Shown piece by piece: positions 56,581 to 64,000 of a stretch of DNA of 64,000 nucleotides (position 1 is the stretch's first letter; the number at the start of each line of letters is the position of its first letter). The stretch is taken from assembly GCA_964519895.1 (NCBI GenBank), contig CAZFLE010000002.1, positions 62,001 to 126,000 on the forward strand. Reading direction: 5' to 3'. Origin of the DNA: CAYFPX01 sp964519895 (GTDB lineage: Bacteria; Myxococcota_A; UBA796; CAJQPC01). Under the pieces are notes generated by a model. The model was given only the letters and a program-made list of their open reading frames with translations, had not been told where the DNA came from and did not search any database. The position numbers and the translations under genes were made by a program.

Positions 56581-59394
56581 GTGCGTGTGCTCGACCCCCC
56601 ACCGGAGCGGCTGGTGCGCTGGTTCTCCTCGCTGACGGCCCGGGAGCGGCGGCACGTGCACGTGCTGATCGCGCTGATCGTTGGCTACACGGCGCACTAC
56701 CTGGTGTTCGCGGTGTACTTCGTCGAGGACTCCGGCATCACCTTTGCCATCGCCCGGAACTGGGCGAACTTCGAGGGCCTGGTGCCCTACGTCGGTGGGG
56801 AGCGGGTCGAGGCCTACAGCAACCCCTCGTGGACCTTCCTGATCGGGATCCTGAGTCGGTTCGGCATCCCGGTGTGGTCCGCGGCCAAGCTGCTGGGCGC
56901 CATCCTGGGCGCCGCCTGCCTGCCCCTGGCCTACCTGCTTGCCCGGGAGTGCCGGCCGGACGCCGACGACCACGCCGCGCTGATCCCGCCTCTGCTCCTC
57001 GCGGCGTCCAGCACCTTTGTCATCTGGAACGCGTCGGGGCTCGAGAACCCATTGTTCAACGTGCTCCTGGCCGGGGGCATGTACCGCACTCTGGTCGAGG
57101 GCCGGGCGGGCAACCACGGTCGCTTCCAGTGGTCGGCGGTCCTGTTCCTGGGGCTGGCCATCACGCGCCCCGAGGGCATCTGCTACGCCGCGGTCGGCGG
57201 CTTGTTCCGGCTTGTGCTGGCGATCCGCCAGGGTCACGTGGTCAAGCCCATCGCGACCTGGCTGGCGGTGTTCTGGATCCCCTTCGGCCTGTACCACCTG
57301 TGGCGCTACGACTACTTCGGCTGGGCCTGGCCGAACACCTACTACGCCAAGCTCGACGGCGAAGACCGCTTCCAGCCCTGGAAGTGGAAGACCCGGGGCT
57401 GGCGCTACCTGAGCAACTACGGCAAGGCCTTCTGGATCGGCTTCGCCCTGCCGCTCTACGCAGTCGGCTTCACCACCCTGCGCGATCGGCGGCGCTGGCT
57501 GGTGGTGGGGCTCACGGTGGTGGGCGGGGTCTTGCTGGTGGCCGACGGCAAGTGGCCGTCTGCCCTGATCGAGGCCCGTCCGTCGTGGTGGGGCGGCACG
57601 GTCCAGCGCCACTGGGAGGTCACCCGCATCGGCTTCCTGCTGCTGTGCCCGGGCCTGGTGGCTGCCGCGACCGTCTACCACCGGGGCGCCGTGGCGCGCC
57701 TGTTGGTGCTGGGCCAGGCCGTCTGCGCATGCTTCTTCATCCTCTACAGCGGCGGCGACTGGATGAAGCAGTGGCGGTGGGCAAGCTTCCTGACCGTGCC
57801 GAACTTCGTGCTGCTGGGCCTGGGCCTGGGCGAGCTCTACCGGGCGCTGCCTCGCTGGCAGCTTCCGGTCGTTCCCCTGCGCTTCGGGGCTCTGGTCACG
57901 GGCGCGGTCACGGTGGTGCTGGGCATCCCCAACACCTGGCAGAGCGGATGGTCCGCGCCGGAGCCGGAGACCACGGTCTCCGACATCCACAAGCGCGTGA
58001 ACTACATGACCTGGGTGCAGAACCGCTTGCACCTGGACCGGGTCACCCTGCTCGACGTGGACATGGGCGCCCACATGTGGTTCACGGACTGGGAGATCGT
58101 GGACATCGCCGGGCTCATCGACGTGCCCATGGCCCGGCACATCTACCAGAAGAAGTTCATCGAGGAGTACATCTTCGCCGAGCGGGTGCCGCAGTTCGCC
58201 CACGTGCACGCCGGGTGGGCCAACAAGTCCAAGATCAACAAGCTGCCGATCTGGACCATGAACTACATCGAGATCCCGGGCTACCCGGCCAACAAGAAGC
58301 AGCTGCACATCGGCAACCACATCCGCAAGGACATCTTCGTCCAGAGGTCCTACACCGGCCCCGAGGGGCGAGAGGTCCGCTACGACAAGGCCGTGCTCGA
58401 GGGCTGGGACATCCCCAGTCCAGAGGTCCCCCAGGGGGGCCGCCTGTACGTTGAGTACACCATGACCAGCCGCCTGCGAAAGGACGGCTTCCGGGTCCTG
58501 GTGGCGGTCGGGAACGACGCGGGGGACCTGCACGTGACGGCTCTCCCCCCCGGGTACGACTGGCTGCCGCCCCAGAAGTGGAAGAACCGGGACCACGTGA
58601 ACAGCCGCTACGATCTGCAGCTCCCGAAGCACCTGCCCCCCGGTGACTACGACGTGGCCTTTGCGGTCATCGACGTCCAGACCGGCGAGGTCATGGCGCC
58701 CAGGGGCACGGTGGCCGCCGACCAGTCCCCGCGCTGGATGCGCGGCGAGGTGTGGTTCCCCGACGCCTTCCGGATCGTGTCCCGCGAAGAAGCCGTCGCC
58801 GCCGCCGACACGGACCGTGACCGTGCCCTGGCGCTGGCGGGAGAGCTCCGGTGCGAGCAGGCCTGGGAGGCCTGGCGCATGGCTCGCTGGCACGTGGTTC
58901 GGGACCTGCGCTACCACGACAGCCATGAGCCCGACGTCGAGCTGGCTGTGGCCGACTGCCACGCCCTGCGCTCCGACGACGCCCCGACCGAAGCCGAGCG
59001 GATCGAGGACCTGGTGGCCGGGCGCAAGTGGGACCATCACTCCGACGCTCTGCTGGAGCGGACCCGGCCGCTTGCCGCCACCCTCGAGGCGCGCGGCGAC
59101 GAGGCCCTGGCCCAGGAGGACTGGGAGGCCGCCTATCGGGACTTCCGGGACAGCGTCTGGCTGGACCCCCGCCGCTCCCAGGCCCGGCGCAAGGCCGAGA
59201 CCGCCCGGGACAAGCGCCTGGACATCGAGTCCAAGGTCAAGGACAGCGCCAAGCGCAAGGCCGCCACGGCCAAGCAAAAGGCCGCCAAGGACAAGGCCAA
59301 GGACAAGCCGCTGCCGCCTGCCCTCGTGCCGCCCAAGGTGCCGGGAGAAGGGTCCGACGAGGCGTCGCCTCCGGGTGCCGTGGGCCGGGACTGA
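56581..59394 (+). CDS. GT-C membrane glycosyltransferase (AftB-like) with large C-terminal domain
   Basis: A 937-residue protein. About nine or ten membrane helices fill residues 25-450. The first extracytoplasmic loop has VEDSGITFAIARNWANFEGL and GGERVEAYSNPSWTFL, the acidic pair and sequence typical of GT-C enzymes resembling mycobacterial arabinosyltransferase AftB; these use lipid-linked sugar donors. Residues about 470-800 are soluble and beta-rich. The tail is a Lys/Ala-rich helix (SAKRKAATAKQKAAKDKAKD) ending in an acidic stretch. GTG 56581 lies 16 bases after the previous stop. Donor and acceptor are unknown. Confidence 0.8.
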   Translation: MRVLDPPPERLVRWFSSLTARERRHVHVLIALIVGYTAHYLVFAVYFVEDSGITFAIARNWANFEGLVPYVGGERVEAYSNPSWTFLIGILSRFGIPVWSAAKLLGAILGAACLPLAYLLARECRPDADDHAALIPPLLLAASSTFVIWNASGLENPLFNVLLAGGMYRTLVEGRAGNHGRFQWSAVLFLGLAITRPEGICYAAVGGLFRLVLAIRQGHVVKPIATWLAVFWIPFGLYHLWRYDYFGWAWPNTYYAKLDGEDRFQPWKWKTRGWRYLSNYGKAFWIGFALPLYAVGFTTLRDRRRWLVVGLTVVGGVLLVADGKWPSALIEARPSWWGGTVQRHWEVTRIGFLLLCPGLVAAATVYHRGAVARLLVLGQAVCACFFILYSGGDWMKQWRWASFLTVPNFVLLGLGLGELYRALPRWQLPVVPLRFGALVTGAVTVVLGIPNTWQSGWSAPEPETTVSDIHKRVNYMTWVQNRLHLDRVTLLDVDMGAHMWFTDWEIVDIAGLIDVPMARHIYQKKFIEEYIFAERVPQFAHVHAGWANKSKINKLPIWTMNYIEIPGYPANKKQLHIGNHIRKDIFVQRSYTGPEGREVRYDKAVLEGWDIPSPEVPQGGRLYVEYTMTSRLRKDGFRVLVAVGNDAGDLHVTALPPGYDWLPPQKWKNRDHVNSRYDLQLPKHLPPGDYDVAFAVIDVQTGEVMAPRGTVAADQSPRWMRGEVWFPDAFRIVSREEAVAAADTDRDRALALAGELRCEQAWEAWRMARWHVVRDLRYHDSHEPDVELAVADCHALRSDDAPTEAERIEDLVAGRKWDHHSDALLERTRPLAATLEARGDEALAQEDWEAAYRDFRDSVWLDPRRSQARRKAETARDKRLDIESKVKDSAKRKAATAKQKAAKDKAKDKPLPPALVPPKVPGEGSDEASPPGAVGRD

Positions 59395-59476
59395 CCGAAC
59401 CGCCCCGGGAAGGAGTAGGATCAGCCCGCCTGACCCGCCCCTCCTCCCTCGGCTGGTTCCGGCTGGTTCCGGCGTG

Positions 59477-59980
59477 ATGCTCCTGCTGCTGACCATTGGC
59501 TGCGCACCGACGCCCCTCCAGGTGGGCGACGACCCGGGCACCACCGCCCTGGGGACCGACAGCGGGATCCTGGAGACCACCGCTGGAGACACAGGCGGCG
59601 GCGTGCCGGACCTGGACTACCGCTCCTGGACGGGGGAGCGCAGGTGGACGTCGGGGGACTGCGAAGCCGTCGTGAGCGAGGACGGGACCCGGCTGGACGA
59701 GGACTGGATCCAGTACGACCTGCTGCTGAGCTTCTGCGAGGACTGCGAGCACTGGTATGTGCTCGACGTCAGCCCGGGGGCGGCGTGCGGGCTGCCCGTG
59801 TCGACCTACACCTTCCGCGGGCTGCTGCTGTCGGGCCCGGATCCCGAGATCTACTACATGGACGAGGGCGCTCTGGGCGGCGGCTTCATGGCCACCGGGA
59901 CCTGGGCCGCAGACGGCCTGGCCTACCAGGTGTCGCTGTTCGGGGTGGAACAGGACGGTCGCGTCGACTTTGGGCAGTAG
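59477..59980 (+). CDS. Small putative lipoprotein
   Basis: 167 residues from ATG 59477; a GTG lies one codon earlier. The signal MLLLLTIGC ends in a lipobox and again lacks basic residues. The mature region is Thr/Gly/Asp-rich, then has four Cys in pairs (SGDCEAVV, FCEDCEHWYVLDV, AACGLP), likely disulfides, and a beta-rich end. No family is recognised. TAGGAT at 59416-59421 could be a -10 element. An exact duplication GGCTGGTTCC (59451-59470) precedes the start. Confidence 0.65.
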   Translation: MLLLLTIGCAPTPLQVGDDPGTTALGTDSGILETTAGDTGGGVPDLDYRSWTGERRWTSGDCEAVVSEDGTRLDEDWIQYDLLLSFCEDCEHWYVLDVSPGAACGLPVSTYTFRGLLLSGPDPEIYYMDEGALGGGFMATGTWAADGLAYQVSLFGVEQDGRVDFGQ

Positions 59981-59992
59981 CGCGCGGGGGGG

Positions 59993-62734
59993 TCACTTCA
60001 CCGCGCTGATCGGCACCACCGTCACCGGGCCCAGGGCCTCGGCCCCGGCCATGACGTCGGCGGCGGTGGCGACCAGCACCACCAGGGCATTGTCCGGGTC
60101 GTAGAGCGCCGCGATGGCCGCGTTGGCCTGGTCCAGGGTCACGTCGGCCATGGCCGCCACATAGGCGGGCTCGTCGTAGCCGCGCAGGTGGAGGTCGAAC
60201 AGGTTGTCCAGCCTCTTGGCCGGGGTGTCGGAAAGGAAGGGGGCGCCCTGGACCCTAGCCGAGCGGGCCTGGTCCAGGTCTTCCTGGGAGACGCCCTCGG
60301 CCTTGGCCTGGCCCAGGATGTCGATGACCAGGGACACGGCGTCGGTGGCGTACTCGACCCCGGGGGCCAGGATGGCCAGGTAGGGGCCGCCGTGGACCCG
60401 GGTCCGGGTGAAGCCGTAGGCGTAGTAGCTCCAGCCGCGCTCGACCCGGACCTGCTGCATCAGGCGGGCCTGGAAGCTGAAGCCGCCGACCACGTCGTTG
60501 CCCAGCAGGTAGGCGGGGAAGGTGTCGGCCTGGTAGGCGGCACCCGGCTGGAGCACCATGGCCTGGACCTGGGTGCGCTCGGGCTTGTCCACGATCAGGA
60601 CTGTGCGGCCCTCGCGCGGCGCCGGCGGCTCGGCGGGCGTGACGTCTGGCACGTCGCCGGCCAGGGCCTCGAGCAGCTCTGCGACGTCTCCGCGAGCCTT
60701 GGCGTCGAAGGCGCCGCCCAGGGCCAGCACCGCGTTGGACGAGCGCAGCCAGGTGTCGTGGTAGGCGGCCAGGTGCTCCGGCGTGATGGCATCCAGGCTC
60801 TCCAGGGTGCCGAGCTCGCTGCGACCATAGGGATGATCGGGGCCATAGAGGGCGGAGAGCGCCGCCCGGCTCAACAGATCGCGGTCGCTGTCCAGGGATT
60901 CCTTGAGCTCATTGCGGACCTCGTCCTTGAGCTCATCGATGGTGCTGGGGTCGAAGGCCGGCTGGGTGAGGGCCTCGGTCAGCAGGGCCACGAACTCGGG
61001 CCACGCGTCCCTGGGCACGGTGGCGTACAGGGTCAGGCTGTCCGCACTGACGGACGGCCAGACATTGGCCCCCAAGCGCTCGATGTGCTCCTCGAATTGC
61101 AGTCGGTTCCGCTGGTCCGTGCCCCGAAGCAGAGCGTGGGCCGTGAGGTGCGCCACGCCCGGGAGCTCGTCCACGTCGGCACCGTGCTTCCAGCCCAGGT
61201 TCAGGTGGAGCAGGGGGGCGGTGGGATCGAACAGGAACATGAAGGTCGCGCCGGCCACCTCGCCCTCGGCCAGGTGACCACGGGCCAAGCGGGGCAGGGC
61301 CTCGGACGCCCGGGCCTGGATCGGTGGGCCGGGTTCGAAGGTCGGGATCGCCGACACGGTGGGCCGCAGAGCATCCACCGGCGCCTGGGTGGCGCGGCCG
61401 ATGCCCACGGTGCTGTGGGCCGGGTTGAGCCAGGTGCGAGCCACGCGACGCACGTCTTCGGGGGTGATGCGGGCCAGGGCGTCCAGGTGGGTGACCCCGA
61501 GTCGCCAGTCGCCCCCAGCGGTCCAGTGCCAGCCCAGCAGCTCGGCCTTGCCCGAGGCGCTCTCCAGGCCCTCCCACGCCTCGGCCCGGATCTGGTTGAC
61601 CCCGCGCTCGACCTCGGCCGCTGTGACCCCGTCGCGCTTGAGGGTCTCCAGAGCGTCGAACATGGACTCCTCGACCATCTCTGCAGGCACGCCCACGCGG
61701 CTGTTGGCCGTCAGCTCCAGCAGGCCGGGCTCCTGCATGCCCAGAAAGAAGCTGCTGACACTGCCCGCCAGGCCTGTGTCCTGCAGAGCTCGCTTGAGAC
61801 GGCCGGACTGGCCGGTGGTGAGGATGGCGTCGAGCACCTGGAGGGCCGGGATGTCTGGGTGGCCCATGTCCGGGGTCACGAAGCCGACCTGGAGCCGGTC
61901 GCTGGTGGTGGCGATGTCCACTTCGACGCGACGTTGCGCGGTCTGATCCGGCTCGGTCGGTAGCGGCCGGCGGGCCAGGGTCGACGCCTGGAGGTGGCCA
62001 TAGGTGTCCTGGATCAGCTGGGCGGTCGCGGCGGGCTCGACGTCTCCGACCAGGACCAGGGTGGCGTTGTTGGGGGCGTACCAGGTCTCGTAGAAGTCGA
62101 CGCAGTCTTCGACCGACAGTGCCTGGAGGTCGGCCTCCCAGCCGACGGTCGGCCAGCCATAGGTGTGGGTGGTGAACGCGGTGTTCCACAGCTTCTCGTT
62201 CAGCTTGCCGTCGGGATCGTTGTCCGTGCGCAGGCGGCGCTCGTTGATCACGACCTCGCGCTCGCTGTCCAGGGCCTCCGCGTTCACCACCAGGGTGGTC
62301 ATGCGGGTGGCCTCGAGCTCGGCGAGGGTCGCCAGGCCCGCCACGGGGATGGACTGGATGTAGACGGTCTCGTCCAGCCAGGTCCAAGCGTTCAGGCCCT
62401 CGGCCCCCAGGCCTTCGACCACGGTGTCGTAGTGCCCGTCGTCATAGGTCGTGGTGCCCTTGAACATCATGTGCTCGAACAGGTGGGCCAGGCCGGTCTT
62501 GCCGAGCTGCTCGTCGCTGGAACCCACGCCGAACCAGGTGTGGTACGCCACCACCGGCGCCGAGTCGTCGGGCACGACGAACAGCCGCAGACCGTTGTCG
62601 AAGGAGTAGTGGTGGGCCTGGAGGCCGCCCAGGAAGTCGCCGGACTCCACCAGGACGTAGCCCGGGTGGTTGTTCACGACGGGGGTCTCGACGGGGGCCT
62701 TGGGAGCGCAGGCCATCAGCGCGAGTGCGAGCAC
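59993..62734 (-). CDS. M16-family zinc metallopeptidase lipoprotein
   Basis: A 913-residue insulinase/processing-peptidase-like enzyme. The lipoprotein signal LALMAC comes first. The first M16 domain has the inverted zinc motif H84-L-F-E87-H88 and a downstream Glu (about 165, in EREVVINERR), so it is probably active. The second half is a non-catalytic M16 domain with the RTQVQAMVLQPG strand and RxxYxYGF-like substrate groove residues (WSYYAYGFTRT). Likely degrades short peptides in the envelope. GTG start. It is downstream of, and on the same strand as, the kinase at 62812, 77 bases away. Confidence 0.92.
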   Translation of the reverse strand: MLALALMACAPKAPVETPVVNNHPGYVLVESGDFLGGLQAHHYSFDNGLRLFVVPDDSAPVVAYHTWFGVGSSDEQLGKTGLAHLFEHMMFKGTTTYDDGHYDTVVEGLGAEGLNAWTWLDETVYIQSIPVAGLATLAELEATRMTTLVVNAEALDSEREVVINERRLRTDNDPDGKLNEKLWNTAFTTHTYGWPTVGWEADLQALSVEDCVDFYETWYAPNNATLVLVGDVEPAATAQLIQDTYGHLQASTLARRPLPTEPDQTAQRRVEVDIATTSDRLQVGFVTPDMGHPDIPALQVLDAILTTGQSGRLKRALQDTGLAGSVSSFFLGMQEPGLLELTANSRVGVPAEMVEESMFDALETLKRDGVTAAEVERGVNQIRAEAWEGLESASGKAELLGWHWTAGGDWRLGVTHLDALARITPEDVRRVARTWLNPAHSTVGIGRATQAPVDALRPTVSAIPTFEPGPPIQARASEALPRLARGHLAEGEVAGATFMFLFDPTAPLLHLNLGWKHGADVDELPGVAHLTAHALLRGTDQRNRLQFEEHIERLGANVWPSVSADSLTLYATVPRDAWPEFVALLTEALTQPAFDPSTIDELKDEVRNELKESLDSDRDLLSRAALSALYGPDHPYGRSELGTLESLDAITPEHLAAYHDTWLRSSNAVLALGGAFDAKARGDVAELLEALAGDVPDVTPAEPPAPREGRTVLIVDKPERTQVQAMVLQPGAAYQADTFPAYLLGNDVVGGFSFQARLMQQVRVERGWSYYAYGFTRTRVHGGPYLAILAPGVEYATDAVSLVIDILGQAKAEGVSQEDLDQARSARVQGAPFLSDTPAKRLDNLFDLHLRGYDEPAYVAAMADVTLDQANAAIAALYDPDNALVVLVATAADVMAGAEALGPVTVVPISAVK

Positions 62735-62811
62735 GGCAACCCTTGGGGTTGGGGGGGAGGACCCCTATCCCGACCGGGGCTCTTCCCCAGGGTCTGCGCG
62801 GCCGGGTTCCG

Positions 62812-64000
62812 TCAGTCCCGGGTCGTGCAACTCCGGTAGACCTTGCTGCAATTCAGCCGGGTCGTGGCAGCCGGTCGCACGTCCACGGTGCCCACGGTCT
62901 TGAGGGGGTCATCGGCCGCGAATCGGGCCTGGACCCGGTAGCGCCCTACGGGAAGCTCGCCAGGGGCCTGGCGCCCGGCGTCGTCGACCAGCCAGACCTC
63001 GTGGGCGTAGCCACTGATCTCGACCCGACCGGTCTGGGGCTTGACCTGGGGGGCGCTCGCCGTGCGGGCCTTCCTGGGGGCAGCGGGTTCGTCTTCGGGA
63101 TCGTCGAGCGGGGCCGCATCCCCCGGCACGTCCAGGGTCAGTGGCACCGTGGGCTGGGACAGGGTGGCCGGTGGCGCACCGGGGACCATCGGCGGCGACG
63201 GGTCTCCGAACAGGTGGCCGACCACCGCCAGGGTGACCCCGAAGACCAGTGCGGCCACCACCCCCAGGCCGACCCAGCGCATGGACGACGGGCCCCGCAC
63301 GGGCTCTTCGGCCCTGCGCAGGCGAGCGGCGACCGGGGGCTGTGGCGGCGCCTGGGACGGCGAGGGTCGAGGTGGCGGCGGGCTCCGGGTGTGGAAGAGC
63401 TGGGACAGCTCGGGCGGTGGGATCGTCACGGCGCCGGCCCCAAAGGCGGCCCGGGCCTGGCCGTCGGAGCGTCGTTCCGGTCCGGCGACGGCCTGGGGTG
63501 CCGCGGTCAGGTGCGCGGGGAGCTCCAGGCCGGAGTCCGTGAACACCAGGCCCGTCAGCTCGTCGTCCTTGGGGCGAGGGGCCAGAGGCAAGCAGTGGGC
63601 GACGGCGGTGTCGGCCCAGTCCCGGAGTCGCGGCCCTTCGAGCTCCCGAGCCAACGTCGTGCAGAAGCGCTCGACCGCTCGGGCATCGGGTCGCTCGGCG
63701 GCTTCGTAGGCCAGCAGCCCACCGACCAGGCGCACCAGGTCCTCGCTGAGCCCGCGGGTGGCCTTCCACAGGTGATCCATCACTTCGCGGATCCTTGCGG
63801 CGTGACGCTCGGGCGCCGCGCTGCTGCGTCCCATGGCGCTGGCCGTGATCATCTCGTAGAGCACGACGCCCAGGGAGTAGACGTCGGCGGCGTGGGAGTC
63901 GAAGCCGTCCAGCCGCTCGGGAGCCATGTACGACATGGAGCCAAAGGTGAAGGCCTCGGTCTTGGCCTCACGGGACTCGAACTCGGCGCGGCCCGCCCCG
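62812..64000 (-). CDS. Ser/Thr protein kinase, C-terminal part (5' end outside window)
   Basis: Partial gene, open at the right edge. The visible part starts after the catalytic loop: FGSMSYMAPERLDG (activation segment and APE), ADVYSLGVVLYEMIT and the C-lobe. A Pro-rich linker leads to one membrane helix (on protein: MRWVGLGVVAALVFGVTLAV) and a PEGA-like C-terminal domain ending in a Cys pair (LNCSKVYRSC). The layout repeats that of the kinase at 45375, including the size and the MGR element after helix F. Envelope-facing sensor kinase. Confidence 0.9.
   Translation of the reverse strand, partial: GAGRAEFESREAKTEAFTFGSMSYMAPERLDGFDSHAADVYSLGVVLYEMITASAMGRSSAAPERHAARIREVMDHLWKATRGLSEDLVRLVGGLLAYEAAERPDARAVERFCTTLARELEGPRLRDWADTAVAHCLPLAPRPKDDELTGLVFTDSGLELPAHLTAAPQAVAGPERRSDGQARAAFGAGAVTIPPPELSQLFHTRSPPPPRPSPSQAPPQPPVAARLRRAEEPVRGPSSMRWVGLGVVAALVFGVTLAVVGHLFGDPSPPMVPGAPPATLSQPTVPLTLDVPGDAAPLDDPEDEPAAPRKARTASAPQVKPQTGRVEISGYAHEVWLVDDAGRQAPGELPVGRYRVQARFAADDPLKTVGTVDVRPAATTRLNCSKVYRSCTTRD

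Noticed and set aside
56557..59592. A 1011-codon open frame on the - strand opposite the glycosyltransferase
   Set aside because: High GC leaves long open antisense frames. Its translation is low-complexity Gly/Val/Pro/Gln-rich with no domain, while the + strand frame encodes a recognisable GT-C protein.
1..64000. tRNA, rRNA, intact insertion sequences, prophage or integrase genes
   Set aside because: None was recognised on either strand by reading the proteins and the intergenic sequence; short RNA genes without obvious structure could have been missed.

Overview
The window is high-GC DNA with densely packed, often overlapping genes, and it looks like a chromosome segment of a Myxococcota (former Deltaproteobacteria) bacterium. 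The evidence is a MYXO-CTERM-type sorting tail on a secreted GH18 protein (53993-55321), three giant Asp/Cys-rich MopE-like lipoproteins, several FHA proteins and Ser/Thr kinases, a class III adenylate cyclase, and sigma-54-type and ECF-type promoters. The species cannot be named from the sequence. There are no rRNA or tRNA genes, CRISPR arrays, phage genes or intact transposases.

Layout. 1-224: end of an EAL-domain protein. 224-528: a structured dispersed repeat, whose second copy is at 25997-26255. 554-10277: a + strand run of ribF, aroE, a TadC-like membrane protein, DUF192, three multidomain FHA membrane proteins and a HEAT-repeat lipoprotein. 10249-12672 (-): UbiB-type kinase and RmlD. 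12816-16090: a fibre-like protein and an AAA+ ATPase, then a receiver-like protein (-). 16862-20959: housekeeping block rplU-rpmA-obg, a lipoprotein, rsfS-rlmH-comF. 20960-23460: regulatory zone with two sigma-54-type promoters, a 57-residue acidic protein, a membrane protein with a putative anti-sigma zinc motif, and a small TPR-like ORF. 23548-25992: DivIVA, PHP phosphoesterase, NAD(P)-binding protein, SCP2 protein. 26265-29535 (-): a Gld-type ABC exporter. 29655-45270: three MopE-like lipoproteins with one predicted envelope beta-barrel protein between the second and third. 45375-48661: Ser/Thr kinase and adenylate cyclase. 48666-51186 (-): VKOR-thioredoxin fusion, OmpA-like protein and TlpA-like lipoprotein. 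51247-54003: ECF sigma factor, FecR-like anti-sigma factor and a secreted protein. 53993-64000: GH18 protein, PspA, a small basic protein, a GT-C glycosyltransferase, a small lipoprotein, an M16 peptidase and a truncated Ser/Thr kinase.

How it fits together. Much of the window concerns the cell envelope and signalling to it: phospho-threonine readers next to a TadC-like pilus or secretion component, kinases with periplasmic tails, an ECF/FecR pair that appears to control its own operon and the next gene through one shared promoter motif, and large disulfide-rich surface lipoproteins near a disulfide-forming VKOR operon. The most unusual items are the paired repeat with a conserved hairpin that shows a compensatory base change, the MopE-like paralogue trio with its barrel, and the isolated sigma-54 transcription units around 21.1 and 23.1 kb.
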